A stretch of DNA of 64,000 nucleotides, from positions 3,844,001 to 3,908,000 of the forward strand of contig NZ_CP034073.1 in the NCBI RefSeq assembly GCF_003855155.1. Direction: 5' to 3'. The DNA is from Shewanella psychromarinicola. GTDB taxonomy: Bacteria; Pseudomonadota; Gammaproteobacteria; Enterobacterales; Shewanellaceae. A model generated the notes under the pieces. The model saw nothing but the letters and a program-made list of their open reading frames with translations. It was not told where the DNA came from and did no database searches. The first letter of the stretch is position 1; the number at the start of each line of letters is the position of its first letter. The position numbers were made by a program, and so were the translations under genes. Positions 8,838 through 18,950 of the stretch are shown in pieces.

Positions 8838-9647
8838 TTAAACGGTCCGTTTGCTGCACTCATGACTGACGTTTAATGCTTGCTTATAAGCATCAATAAA
8901 CACAGCAATAGGGGTTAATGTTTCTTTTGCTCGGCGGTTACGCCCCAGCAACGAAGATTCAACGAATAAATCAAACCAAGTAGATAATGCTAAACCATTT
9001 TGTGGTTCTTCAGCAGCGGTTAATGCTAACGCCGCCACTTCAGCGGTACCGAGTTGAAAATCATGACTCCCTTTGCGGAGTGCATAAGTCGCTAAGGTGT
9101 CGGGTGCAAATGATAATACTGGCATTTGATGTAAATACGGGCTTTTACGATACATTTTTATCGCTTCACGCCAACTGCCATCGAGCATCACCAACAGAGG
9201 CGTTTTAGCGTGACCAGGGGCGGTTGACAATTCGGCGGCAGTTATGTGTTCAACAATGGCTTGATCGTTTTCAACATATTGTTGTGGGAAGACTAAAAAC
9301 GGTTGGTATTGTGGATTGGTTAATAATGCCAACATCGCACGATCCGTCTCTGTTCGAGTCCATAAAAACGCATGCGTGTCTGGAATTAAGTCGGCAATTA
9401 ACCTACCGCTGTTGGTTGGCTTCAACACTTCATCGTTATACATGATCAGCATAAAGCTGACGTTGGTACTCAAATATTGTCGATGTTTACACGTGCAAAA
9501 TAATTCACCCAAAAGACATAAATTACACCTAACAAGTTTCTTTCCTCGAGCACCAAAGGGCTTAGTCGACAATGATTTTCGATATTCATACAACCGATGT
9601 ACTGCATGAATAGGCGCTTTAATAGCTTTACTTGATAGCTCTGACAT
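8838..9647 (-). CDS. tapT: DTW-domain tRNA-uridine aminocarboxypropyltransferase (269 aa)
   Basis: Enzymes of this family transfer the 3-amino-3-carboxypropyl group of SAM to a uridine of tRNA (acp3U47 in E. coli, YfiP/TapT). The family signature DxTW appears as LDGSWREAIKMYRKSPYL, where the variant D-G-S-W is close to E. coli DGTW. Near the N-terminus RCNLCLLGELFCTC supplies the cysteines that resemble the family's metal site. It lies beside pssA on the same strand, matching the enteric yfiP-patZ-pssA neighbourhood. The N-terminus has about 35 residues before the Cys cluster; the start at 9647 has only a weak purine stretch upstream. Confidence 0.85.
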   Translation of the reverse strand: MSELSSKAIKAPIHAVHRLYEYRKSLSTKPFGARGKKLVRCNLCLLGELFCTCKHRQYLSTNVSFMLIMYNDEVLKPTNSGRLIADLIPDTHAFLWTRTETDRAMLALLTNPQYQPFLVFPQQYVENDQAIVEHITAAELSTAPGHAKTPLLVMLDGSWREAIKMYRKSPYLHQMPVLSFAPDTLATYALRKGSHDFQLGTAEVAALALTAAEEPQNGLALSTWFDLFVESSLLGRNRRAKETLTPIAVFIDAYKQALNVSHECSKRTV

Positions 9648-9718
9648 TTGACAACTCTGAGGTGAAAAAAATTCATCACCAATAATGGTGATGAACGAGT
9701 ATAAACATTTTCAGGTAA

Positions 9719-11059
9719 TTATAGAATACGGCGCAGTAAAAAGTCTGCTTTTAAACGGCGAATTCGATTCATGATTTTTTTCACTGGTTTAGGGTATTTC
9801 TGCAAGGTATCAATTTGGCTATAATGATATAACCGCTCAGTGTGGAGCAAGATATATTGCTGCTCTTTGTTGAACGACTCTTTCCAGCAACCTGAATCAT
9901 CATGCAATAATAAAGCGTTTTCTAAATCTAATGCCCAAGCTCGTGGGTTTAGATTTGAACCTGTGATGAGATGCTTACGATTATCAGCACTGATGCCTTT
10001 CAAATGAAAACTGTTAATCCCATCTTTCCATAAATGAATATTAAGCTGTCCATTGTCAATCGCCCACTGCTGGTTTTTGGCAAATTTACGCAGTGATTGT
10101 TCGTACATATATGGCAATGCACCAATGGTAGTAAAATCTTGATCCGGCGGAATATAGAAATCGTTAGCAGTTTTGTCACCCACGACAATATCAATTTTTT
10201 TACCCTCACGCAGATGTCTTGCTAATGCACGGGTCAAAATAGTCGGAGGATTAAAATAAGGCGTACAAATAAACAACTCTTGAGTTGAGGAATCAACCAA
10301 CTTAATGATTGTGTCATTTAATACGTTGTTCCTTCGCCCTAAGCCGACCAATGGCGTTACACGGTTGCCCACTGTGGTTGAGGTATACTGATATCGCACC
10401 TGAGATAATCGATACTTAAAACTTTTAATATCGTTCTTTTCAGGGCTATCATCATTGTCACCAGCTTGACTTAATATACTTACGGCAGGATCGCTGACGA
10501 TGTCATTTTGTATCATATCGCGCATGCTGCGGGCCAGCTCAGGGCTGTCGATAACATGGTATCTATCGAAACGGTATTTCTCTTGCTGCTGAAAATAAAT
10601 ATTGTTAATGCTCGCGCCACTGTAAATAACAGTGTCATCGATAATAAACCCTTTAAGGTGTAACACACCCATAAATTCACGAGACTTAACCGGCACGCCC
10701 ACAATATCAAACGGGTGCGTCGCTTCAGCCATTAATTGACGATATAAAACATTATTACCACTGTCGCCTTTTTGACCAATGAGGCCTCGGCGTGCACGAT
10801 GGTAATCCACTAACACTTTAATCTCTAATTGTGGGTTTTGGTCTTTTGCAGCTAATAGCGCATGCAATACTTCACGGCCGGCTTCATCATCTTCAACATA
10901 TAATGCCGCGATGTAAATTAAAGATGTTGCCGATGCGATTTTAGTTAATATGGCTTGCTTAAAGTCTTTTGGGTTAAGCAACCAAGACACGGCATCTGCA
11001 TTTAGGGCAATACCACCTAGCTTATCCAGCAAGGCATCCTCCTTAAAATGGGTGACCAC
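9719..11059 (-). CDS. pssA: CDP-diacylglycerol-serine O-phosphatidyltransferase (446 aa)
   Basis: Phosphatidylserine synthase makes the precursor of phosphatidylethanolamine from CDP-diacylglycerol and L-serine. It belongs to the phospholipase D superfamily, and both HKD-type motifs are visible: HLKGFIIDDTVIYSGASINN near residue 135 and HLKGISADNRKHLITGSNLNPR near residue 350. Length fits E. coli PssA (451 aa). No transmembrane segment is seen, as expected for this ribosome/membrane-peripheral enzyme. The C-terminus is rich in Arg/Lys (KKIMNRIRRLKADFLLRRIL), suited to membrane contact. A GAGG-like sequence (rev. complement of 11038-11042) lies in or near the translated start, so the start could be slightly different. 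Confidence 0.92.
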   Translation of the reverse strand: MVTHFKEDALLDKLGGIALNADAVSWLLNPKDFKQAILTKIASATSLIYIAALYVEDDEAGREVLHALLAAKDQNPQLEIKVLVDYHRARRGLIGQKGDSGNNVLYRQLMAEATHPFDIVGVPVKSREFMGVLHLKGFIIDDTVIYSGASINNIYFQQQEKYRFDRYHVIDSPELARSMRDMIQNDIVSDPAVSILSQAGDNDDSPEKNDIKSFKYRLSQVRYQYTSTTVGNRVTPLVGLGRRNNVLNDTIIKLVDSSTQELFICTPYFNPPTILTRALARHLREGKKIDIVVGDKTANDFYIPPDQDFTTIGALPYMYEQSLRKFAKNQQWAIDNGQLNIHLWKDGINSFHLKGISADNRKHLITGSNLNPRAWALDLENALLLHDDSGCWKESFNKEQQYILLHTERLYHYSQIDTLQKYPKPVKKIMNRIRRLKADFLLRRIL

Positions 11060-11663
11060 TACGATAATCAGTAATGGGATCTAATTCAAAAACATTACAG
11101 CGATATATTGTAATTGTGAGTACGCTGTTGGAATGTTTAGCAAACATTACGCGCCATGTTTATTACGCACATGTTTGACAGACACATAGAGGGAGTTATC
11201 AAACTTCAACCTCAACTCATGATATTTCTTTTAACGTCATTTCAATCGTGTCTACGAGATAGCATTGACAGTATTAAACCTCACTGTTTGGTGATAAATC
11301 GAGGTCATTCTATCAGATCAACTCGACATCAACGACGCCACGATATTATGCAAAATGGTGCAATTGCAACTCTGAGACATCGATTTTTGATAGATTGTTG
11401 AGTTTGGCGTTTATTAAAACGATAGAAATTACCGACTAACAAGGTGATGAGCAAGATTTTTCTCACTTAACAGCGGTTTTAATACGCTTTTTTGCCGATA
11501 ATTAGACCATTAAACTAAGATTGCTTGCTAACTAGTCAGCTAAAGAGACCATGATAAACACATAAAGCACATATTTATAAGCAAAAATCATCAAATGCGT
11601 ATCAGCCAAGGATTTCATCAGCTAACATCATCTATCGTTAGTGAACTCTTGATGAAGGCTTTT
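11060..11663. other. Intergenic gap between divergent pssA and dacB
   Basis: About 600 bases separate the two start codons. I see no tRNA, repeat or recognised operator. The only open frame (11156-11401) has no ribosome site or recognisable product. The region presumably holds the two divergent promoters. Confidence 0.5.
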
Positions 11664-13349
11664 ATGAATTCAATGCTTTTCTACCTCACTCGGCCTCGTT
11701 CATCTTATGAGCATCAATATGGGAGGGGTACTCAAGCCTTATGGCTATTATGTGCATTTCTCGTCACAAGCCAGCCTTGTGTCGTCAAAGCAACAGAACT
11801 GCCTAACCAACAATCAACCATTCAACAATCAATCAATCAGCAACCCATATCGACACCCCAAATCGACAAGGTTGCCCAGCAGCCTGCAGCGTTATATCTT
11901 GATAGTATGCTGCAACTATTAAAACCAATGCATTCACAGTTAGGCATTACCGTGTGGGACATGACTAGTCAACAAACGGTATTTGAGTACAACAATCAAT
12001 CGTTGATGCAGCCTGCCAGTGTCCAAAAACTGTTAACCGCATTGGCCGCGACCAAACAACTCGGTAAAGAATTTACCTACCAAACACGATTAACTACGCT
12101 AGCAGAGCAACCTCTGGATAAAAGCCGGATTGACCATGGCATTTATTCTGGTGATATTTATGTCGAGTTCAGTGGCGATCCGACTTTTAAGTACCAAGAT
12201 TTGCGCCTGTTACTCGCCTCCTTAAGTCAGCTGGGCATCACTGAACTGACAGGCAACATCGTATTAACCAGTGAACAAGACAGCCAACTACAAGCACCTG
12301 GATGGGTATGGGACGATTTAGGGATCTGCTATGCGGCCCCAATATCGCCTTTCATCATTGATAAAAATTGCGTCTATGGTCGATTAGCCACAGAGGGTTA
12401 CAATAAAATAGCCAACATCACCATGATGGGTAACAGGCCTATTGAAATCAGTAGCGATGCTTATTTTGTCAACCCGTCCACGACGTTGCCGATTGCTAAA
12501 CCTGCGGTTAAGTCATTAACCGATACTGGCGTTATTCCCACACTATTAACGGGATCTGCCCCACAGTGTCACTTATCGTTAAGCCGTTTCGATAATAATC
12601 GTTATCATCTCAGTGGCTGTTATGTTGGGGCTAAATCATTACCGTTAGCGATAGCCATTACGGAACCACAACTTTATGCTCAGCAGATTGTGGCTAAACA
12701 ACTTGCCTCTTTAGGCATTGTGCATCAGCAACCTATTACGGCGAGAAAAATGAGTACGGATCCGCAATTTATTGCTCAACGGTACATTATCGCCAGCCAC
12801 CAATCTGCAGCCTTGCCTCAATTGCTCGAAACCATGTTACTCAAATCAGATAATTTAATTGCCGACAGTTTACTCAAAAAACTGGGTGAGGATTATTATC
12901 AGGCGCCAAGTGACTTTGCCCAAAGTAGCCAAGCATTGAAAACCATTCTTTACTCGATAGGCATCGATTTATCCAACGCAAACATCGCCGATGGCTCAGG
13001 TTTGTCACGCTATAATTTACTCACCCCGGAGCATGTATTAAGTGTACTCACCACCCTATATCAACAACCACAATACCGCTTTTTACTCAACTTATTACCA
13101 GAATCAGGTGTCAGTGGCACCTTACGCTACAAACGCTATTTTAATAAGTCACCGTTGAAAAACCATGTGTTTGCTAAAACCGGCAGTATGTTGGGTATTG
13201 CTAACTTAGCGGGCAAAGTTAACGTCAGTAATGGCCATGATTATTTATTTGTTTTATTCGAAAATGGCCTAAGCCCACAAATTAAAAAACAGCAAAAAGC
13301 GCCGTTTTCAGCGATATTCTTGCAAACCATGATGGATGTGCCTAGATAA
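11664..13349 (+). CDS. dacB: D-Ala-D-Ala carboxypeptidase/endopeptidase, PBP4 type (561 aa)
   Basis: PBP4 is a periplasmic serine hydrolase that trims and cleaves peptidoglycan cross-links. The three penicillin-binding motifs are present: SVQK (in MQPASVQKLLTAL), SDN (KSDNLIADSLLKKLG) and KTG (FAKTGSMLGIANLAG). A signal peptide with a long N-region ends near ALWLLCAFLVTSQPCVVKA. A Gln-rich linker of about 35 residues (QQSTIQQSINQQ...) precedes the catalytic domain. I choose the ATG at 11664 because AAGG sits 5 bases before it; starts at 11595 and 11652 lack this. The gene stands alone between two unrelated units. Confidence 0.9.
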   Translation: MNSMLFYLTRPRSSYEHQYGRGTQALWLLCAFLVTSQPCVVKATELPNQQSTIQQSINQQPISTPQIDKVAQQPAALYLDSMLQLLKPMHSQLGITVWDMTSQQTVFEYNNQSLMQPASVQKLLTALAATKQLGKEFTYQTRLTTLAEQPLDKSRIDHGIYSGDIYVEFSGDPTFKYQDLRLLLASLSQLGITELTGNIVLTSEQDSQLQAPGWVWDDLGICYAAPISPFIIDKNCVYGRLATEGYNKIANITMMGNRPIEISSDAYFVNPSTTLPIAKPAVKSLTDTGVIPTLLTGSAPQCHLSLSRFDNNRYHLSGCYVGAKSLPLAIAITEPQLYAQQIVAKQLASLGIVHQQPITARKMSTDPQFIAQRYIIASHQSAALPQLLETMLLKSDNLIADSLLKKLGEDYYQAPSDFAQSSQALKTILYSIGIDLSNANIADGSGLSRYNLLTPEHVLSVLTTLYQQPQYRFLLNLLPESGVSGTLRYKRYFNKSPLKNHVFAKTGSMLGIANLAGKVNVSNGHDYLFVLFENGLSPQIKKQQKAPFSAIFLQTMMDVPR

Positions 13350-13599
13350 TATTGCTACCTATGGACGTATCTTAACGAAAGGTGCGTCATCCTCAATCGC
13401 GATAATGTAATTTTAGCGCCACCAGCAAGGTCAACTCCAACCAAACTGACGCTAACAGTCAGTAACAAAAGTAATAATTATCGTTAAATCATCATTATAT
13501 CGTTACAAATGGCCTTTCAGCACTAGCGCATATTATCACTTGCTATAACATTGCTAACCGTAACCTTAAGATATCAATGTTTTATCGGCTGGAGATATT

Positions 13600-15012
13600 A
13601 TGGATAAGCAAGTCAGTTCGCGTGGCACAAAAGAAAAAGCCCTTCGTTTAAATTTAGACGAGAAAAAGTACGGCACCATAGTCGAAATTGGTGCCGGACA
13701 AGAAGTTGCGCGTAACTTTTTTGTGGCTGGCGCAGCTGCGGGCACGATAGCAAAAACGATGTCGGCCTACGATATGAAATTCTCTGATGCCATCTATGGA
13801 GTTCAAGAAGATGGTCGTTATGTCAGTAAAGCGCGCGTCTTAGCGATGATGGAGCAAGAGTTTGATTTAGTGGTTGATCGCGTCGGTGCAATTCGTTCAA
13901 AGTCTTCACGTTATTTTGCTTACGCAACAACCGTTTCGGCTAAAAGCTTTAATCGTAAAAACGAATGCCATGCATGGTGTGGGGTGCGTATTCAAATGTA
14001 CCCAGGTGCTGAACCGTCAAATATTATTGTCCATGTACGTATGTTTGATGACAGCGCCGAAGCACAACAGCAAGCATTGGGTATTTTAGGGGTAAATTTG
14101 ATTTACGCCAGCTATTACTATTTTGAAGATCCAAAGCAAATTATCGATTCGTTAACCGACAGCTTAAAAGCCAATCGGATTGAAATTGACTGTATTGACT
14201 TCCAAGGTCCCTACTTTGAAGATGTCGACAATCAAACCAAGAATATTCATCTCATTCGCAGTTGGAAAACCCGCGCGATAATGTTTAAAGCCGATGGCAG
14301 TGTCGCGGTCCCAGCCGATATGCTCTACAAAAAGAATGTATTAACCATTCGCGGATCGTTTAAACCTATCACCAAACTCAATGTGGATATGATTGAGCAA
14401 GGCTATAAAGCCTTTTCCACATTAGAGGGAGTAACCGATAAGAACACGGTGTTAATCGCCGAAATATCGCTAAATGACTTACACGGCAAAGATGCCAATA
14501 TGACCGAAAAGGACATCATGGAGCGGGTTAAATTGCTTAATTTATTAGGCTACAACGTGATGATTTCCGATTACACGCGCTACTTCTCATTACGGGCCTA
14601 TTTCCGTCAATACACCCAATTACAAATTGGCATTGTGGTGGGCATGATTAACATCAAACAAATTTTTGATGAAGAATTTTACCGCGGTTTAGAAGGCGGT
14701 ATTCTTGAAGGTTTTGGTAAATTGTTCCCGGATAACACTCGCTTGTTTGTCTACCCTGAACGAGATGAAAAAGGCATTCTTAACGATTTAACCACGGTCA
14801 GCGTACCCAATAACCTACGCTATTTATTCCGTCATGTGCTTGATAATGGTTTTATCACCAGTATTGAATCAAGCGATATTGATCTGTTTAATATATTTTC
14901 TCGGGAAATTTTACAGCAAATTTGTCGTGGTCAAGGAGAATGGGTTGACGCCGTTCCCGAGCCGGTGAGTAAAGCGATAATGGAACAAAAATTATTCGGC
15001 TACCGCGGATAA
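13600..15012 (+). CDS. Conserved protein of unknown function (470 aa)
   Basis: The protein has no signal peptide, no membrane segment and no motif I can tie to a reaction. It is soluble-looking, with glycine-rich stretches early on (VEIGAGQEVARNFFVAGAAAGTIAKTM) and an Asp/Glu-rich middle. From memory, homologues in Vibrio and Shewanella carry conflicting labels, including TonB-dependent receptor and nicotinate-nucleotide adenylyltransferase. The first is not supported here, since there is no export signal, plug or barrel pattern. The ATG at 13600 has GGAG about 8 bases upstream. It is a single-gene unit with gaps on both sides. Confidence 0.85.
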   Translation: MDKQVSSRGTKEKALRLNLDEKKYGTIVEIGAGQEVARNFFVAGAAAGTIAKTMSAYDMKFSDAIYGVQEDGRYVSKARVLAMMEQEFDLVVDRVGAIRSKSSRYFAYATTVSAKSFNRKNECHAWCGVRIQMYPGAEPSNIIVHVRMFDDSAEAQQQALGILGVNLIYASYYYFEDPKQIIDSLTDSLKANRIEIDCIDFQGPYFEDVDNQTKNIHLIRSWKTRAIMFKADGSVAVPADMLYKKNVLTIRGSFKPITKLNVDMIEQGYKAFSTLEGVTDKNTVLIAEISLNDLHGKDANMTEKDIMERVKLLNLLGYNVMISDYTRYFSLRAYFRQYTQLQIGIVVGMINIKQIFDEEFYRGLEGGILEGFGKLFPDNTRLFVYPERDEKGILNDLTTVSVPNNLRYLFRHVLDNGFITSIESSDIDLFNIFSREILQQICRGQGEWVDAVPEPVSKAIMEQKLFGYRG

Positions 15013-15155
15013 TAAGCCCATAATAGCTTTTTGCTATGATTAAACGGTCATTGCTCTACTCGATGTAAGATGACTCAATTTTCGGCTAAATCTCTTAAAT
15101 AATTGATTATATTTTATGTCATTATGCATAAAAGTAGCTTTGCTAGACTATTGCT

Positions 15156-15190
15156 TAAAATGGCTAACTTATCTTAAGTTAGCCATTTTA
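15156..15190. terminator. Perfect 15-bp hairpin downstream of the 470-residue gene
   Basis: Arms at 15156-15170 and 15176-15190 pair perfectly around a 5-base loop. The outer pairs are A-rich on the left and T-rich on the right, so it could act on either strand. It lies about 145 bases after the stop codon at 15012, further than usual for a terminator. Confidence 0.6.
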
Positions 15191-15478
15191 CTTAACAGGC
15201 TCTTTATTAAACGCCCCCCCCCGTTAACATCGGCAATTAATGGTAATCATTCACAACAGCTGACCTGTTTTTTAGTCATCCGTACTCTTTACAACAGGAA
15301 ATAGCGGTTGTTACAGATAGCGGCTTTATCCGTGCCTTTATTCGGGATCAGCATGGGGCCTTCAACTTAAGATCAGCTTATAAAAAGGTAACTAACAGAA
15401 ATATTGCCAAATAATCGAGATCACTGAATGGGTAAAGTAACAAGTTGCAAAGGGTATTGATTATTTTGGTTCCTTAGG

Positions 15479-15530
15479 ATTATCGACCTCAATTATCCAC
15501 CCAAATTATCCACCTCAATTACCCACCTCA
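15479..15530. repeat. 13-bp tandem repeat, about 4 copies
   Basis: Units close to ATTATCCACCTCA recur at 15479, 15492, 15504 and 15518 with small changes in length and sequence. The repeat lies in the gap just before the EAL remnant. Confidence 0.8.
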
Positions 15531-15596
15531 ATTTTTCAGCTAAAAATGTACCAGCCCCTAATTTGATCAATAAATGCGTGACACTTGTTAATTGCA

Positions 15597-15821
15597 ATGA
15601 CTCATCAAAATATCAGTAACCTTGACCATAAAGATGTTGAGCTCGCGCTCGTAAAATCAGTACGGTCGTTATCGCAACATCTTAATTGTACTGTTAGTGC
15701 TGAAGGGGATGAACAAATTGAAACTGGCGCCAAACGTCAAGCGTTCGGTTGCGACTGAGCTCAAGACTAAAATTACGGTCAACCTATGCCGACAAAACAA
15801 TCGCCATTTTATCCAAGCTTC
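15597..15821 (+). pseudogene. Decayed C-terminal end of an EAL-domain gene
   Basis: One reading frame from 15597 aligns to the end of EAL (c-di-GMP phosphodiesterase) domains. HKDVELALVKSV matches the helix after the LKIDRSF motif, VSAEG matches the conserved AEGVE strand, and GCD follows exactly 13 residues later as in the family. After a TGA (15756) the frame continues AQD, a TAA, NYGQPMP, matching the family pattern GCD-x-x-Q-G-Y-x-F-x-x-PMP position for position, then TKQSPFYPSF. Two stops in a conserved block mean the gene is dead. Weak similarity may extend upstream to about 15525 with more stops. No GGDEF or catalytic EAL motif is left. Confidence 0.7.
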
Positions 15822-16059
15822 TGTGGCGTAATCATCATGACAAACCTTTACCAATACAGAAGTAAATTTAGTGACCTAGATCATAAATTCAACTGAAGTA
15901 TTAACTTAACCTCATGATTGGTTAATTGTTCTATGATTAATTAATTATTCGATTTATAGGCCCCCTTATTATGTATCAATAAAACCGATTAACCAAACCG
16001 GAAAAAGTCGCTTTCTTTAGTTACCACAGTCAGTTAGCCTAGTTAAGCAATCCAATAAT

Positions 16060-16074
16060 ACATAAAATTTATGT
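16060..16074. promoter_or_regulatory. Palindrome just upstream of katG
   Basis: ACATAAA-A-TTTATGT is a perfect 7-bp-arm palindrome 25 bases before the katG ATG, just ahead of the ribosome site. It could be an operator or part of a leader hairpin. It does not match the OxyR consensus in an obvious way. Confidence 0.3.
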
Positions 16075-16080
16075 TATTAA

Positions 16081-18285
<2,205 letters not shown>

Positions 18286-18325
18286 TGAGTAATGTCTGTA
18301 ATAATGTTTACTTTGTAAAATAATG

Positions 18326-18360
18326 ACGGGGCAGAATAATATATTCTGCCCCGTATTTTA
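18326..18360 (+). terminator. Rho-independent terminator of katG
   Basis: A perfect 13-bp stem (ACGGGGCAGAATA and its complement at 18342-18354) with a 3-base loop is followed by a T-rich tract. Confidence 0.85.
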
Positions 18361-18401
18361 TTGGGTTAAAGAGTGCAACACACGTTTAAACGACCCCAAG
18401 A

Positions 18402-18809
18402 TTAATTCATACGCTTTATTTCAAAATCCACTTTCACTTTTACGGGTACTCGCTTAACATTCAATGCCGCTGGCTCATACTGCTGTTTTGGCATCTTGTT
18501 GACTAATTTTTGCGTCATCCAACCTTCAGGCTGCGAGCTAATAAGTTCTTTGCTGACTTCGTTACCGTTTGAGTCAATCGTAATATAATATTCGCCCTTA
18601 CCTGCACCTCTTGGTAACCAATCAGGACGTTTGTTTAACATTACAGGTTTAATCTGCTCCAATGACCAATATTGATTTAGTTGAGAATGTTCAATAGTGA
18701 TCACATTTGTATTAAACACGGCTTGAGGTACTTGAACGGTTTCAGGTTGAGTTTGGCAACCCGATAAAATAATCACAGGTAAAAAAAGTAGTGAGAAATA
18801 TTTATTCAT
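18402..18809 (-). CDS. Small lipoprotein with TonB-like C-terminal domain (135 aa)
   Basis: The N-terminus MNKYFSLLFLPVIILSGC is a lipoprotein signal with lipobox LSGC, so Cys18 should be lipidated. The last ~80 residues (YYITIDSNGNEVSKELISSQPEG...YEPAALNVKRVPVKVKVDFEI) resemble the C-terminal domain of TonB-type proteins. There is no proline-rich spacer or inner-membrane anchor, so it is not a classical energy transducer. Its partner is unknown. It is separated from pgm upstream by a terminator. Confidence 0.75.
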   Translation of the reverse strand: MNKYFSLLFLPVIILSGCQTQPETVQVPQAVFNTNVITIEHSQLNQYWSLEQIKPVMLNKRPDWLPRGAGKGEYYITIDSNGNEVSKELISSQPEGWMTQKLVNKMPKQQYEPAALNVKRVPVKVKVDFEIKRMN

Positions 18810-18896
18810 TAATATCTTCCTTGAAATGACTTAATATTGATTATGGACGACAAACAGACTACACATATTGATAAAAAAATAACATCTTATAGAAGC

Positions 18897-18923
18897 AAAA
18901 AAGCACTGAAAATCAGTGCTTTT
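18897..18923 (-). terminator. Terminator of pgm
   Basis: An 11-bp stem (AAAAGCACTGA / TCAGTGCTTTT) with an AAA loop; read on the minus strand it ends in a T-run. Confidence 0.85.
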
Positions 18924-18950
18924 ATTTTTATTAAACAAGTAACAGTAAAC

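Noticed and set aside
11156-11401. 81-codon frame in the pssA-dacB gap
   Set aside because: No ribosome site, odd composition, no similarity I can recognise.
15236-15412. Open stretch reading ...VVTDSGFIRAFIRDQHGAFNLRSAYKK...
   Set aside because: Protein-like, but no start codon with a ribosome site and no family recognised; may be a relic, not claimed as a gene.
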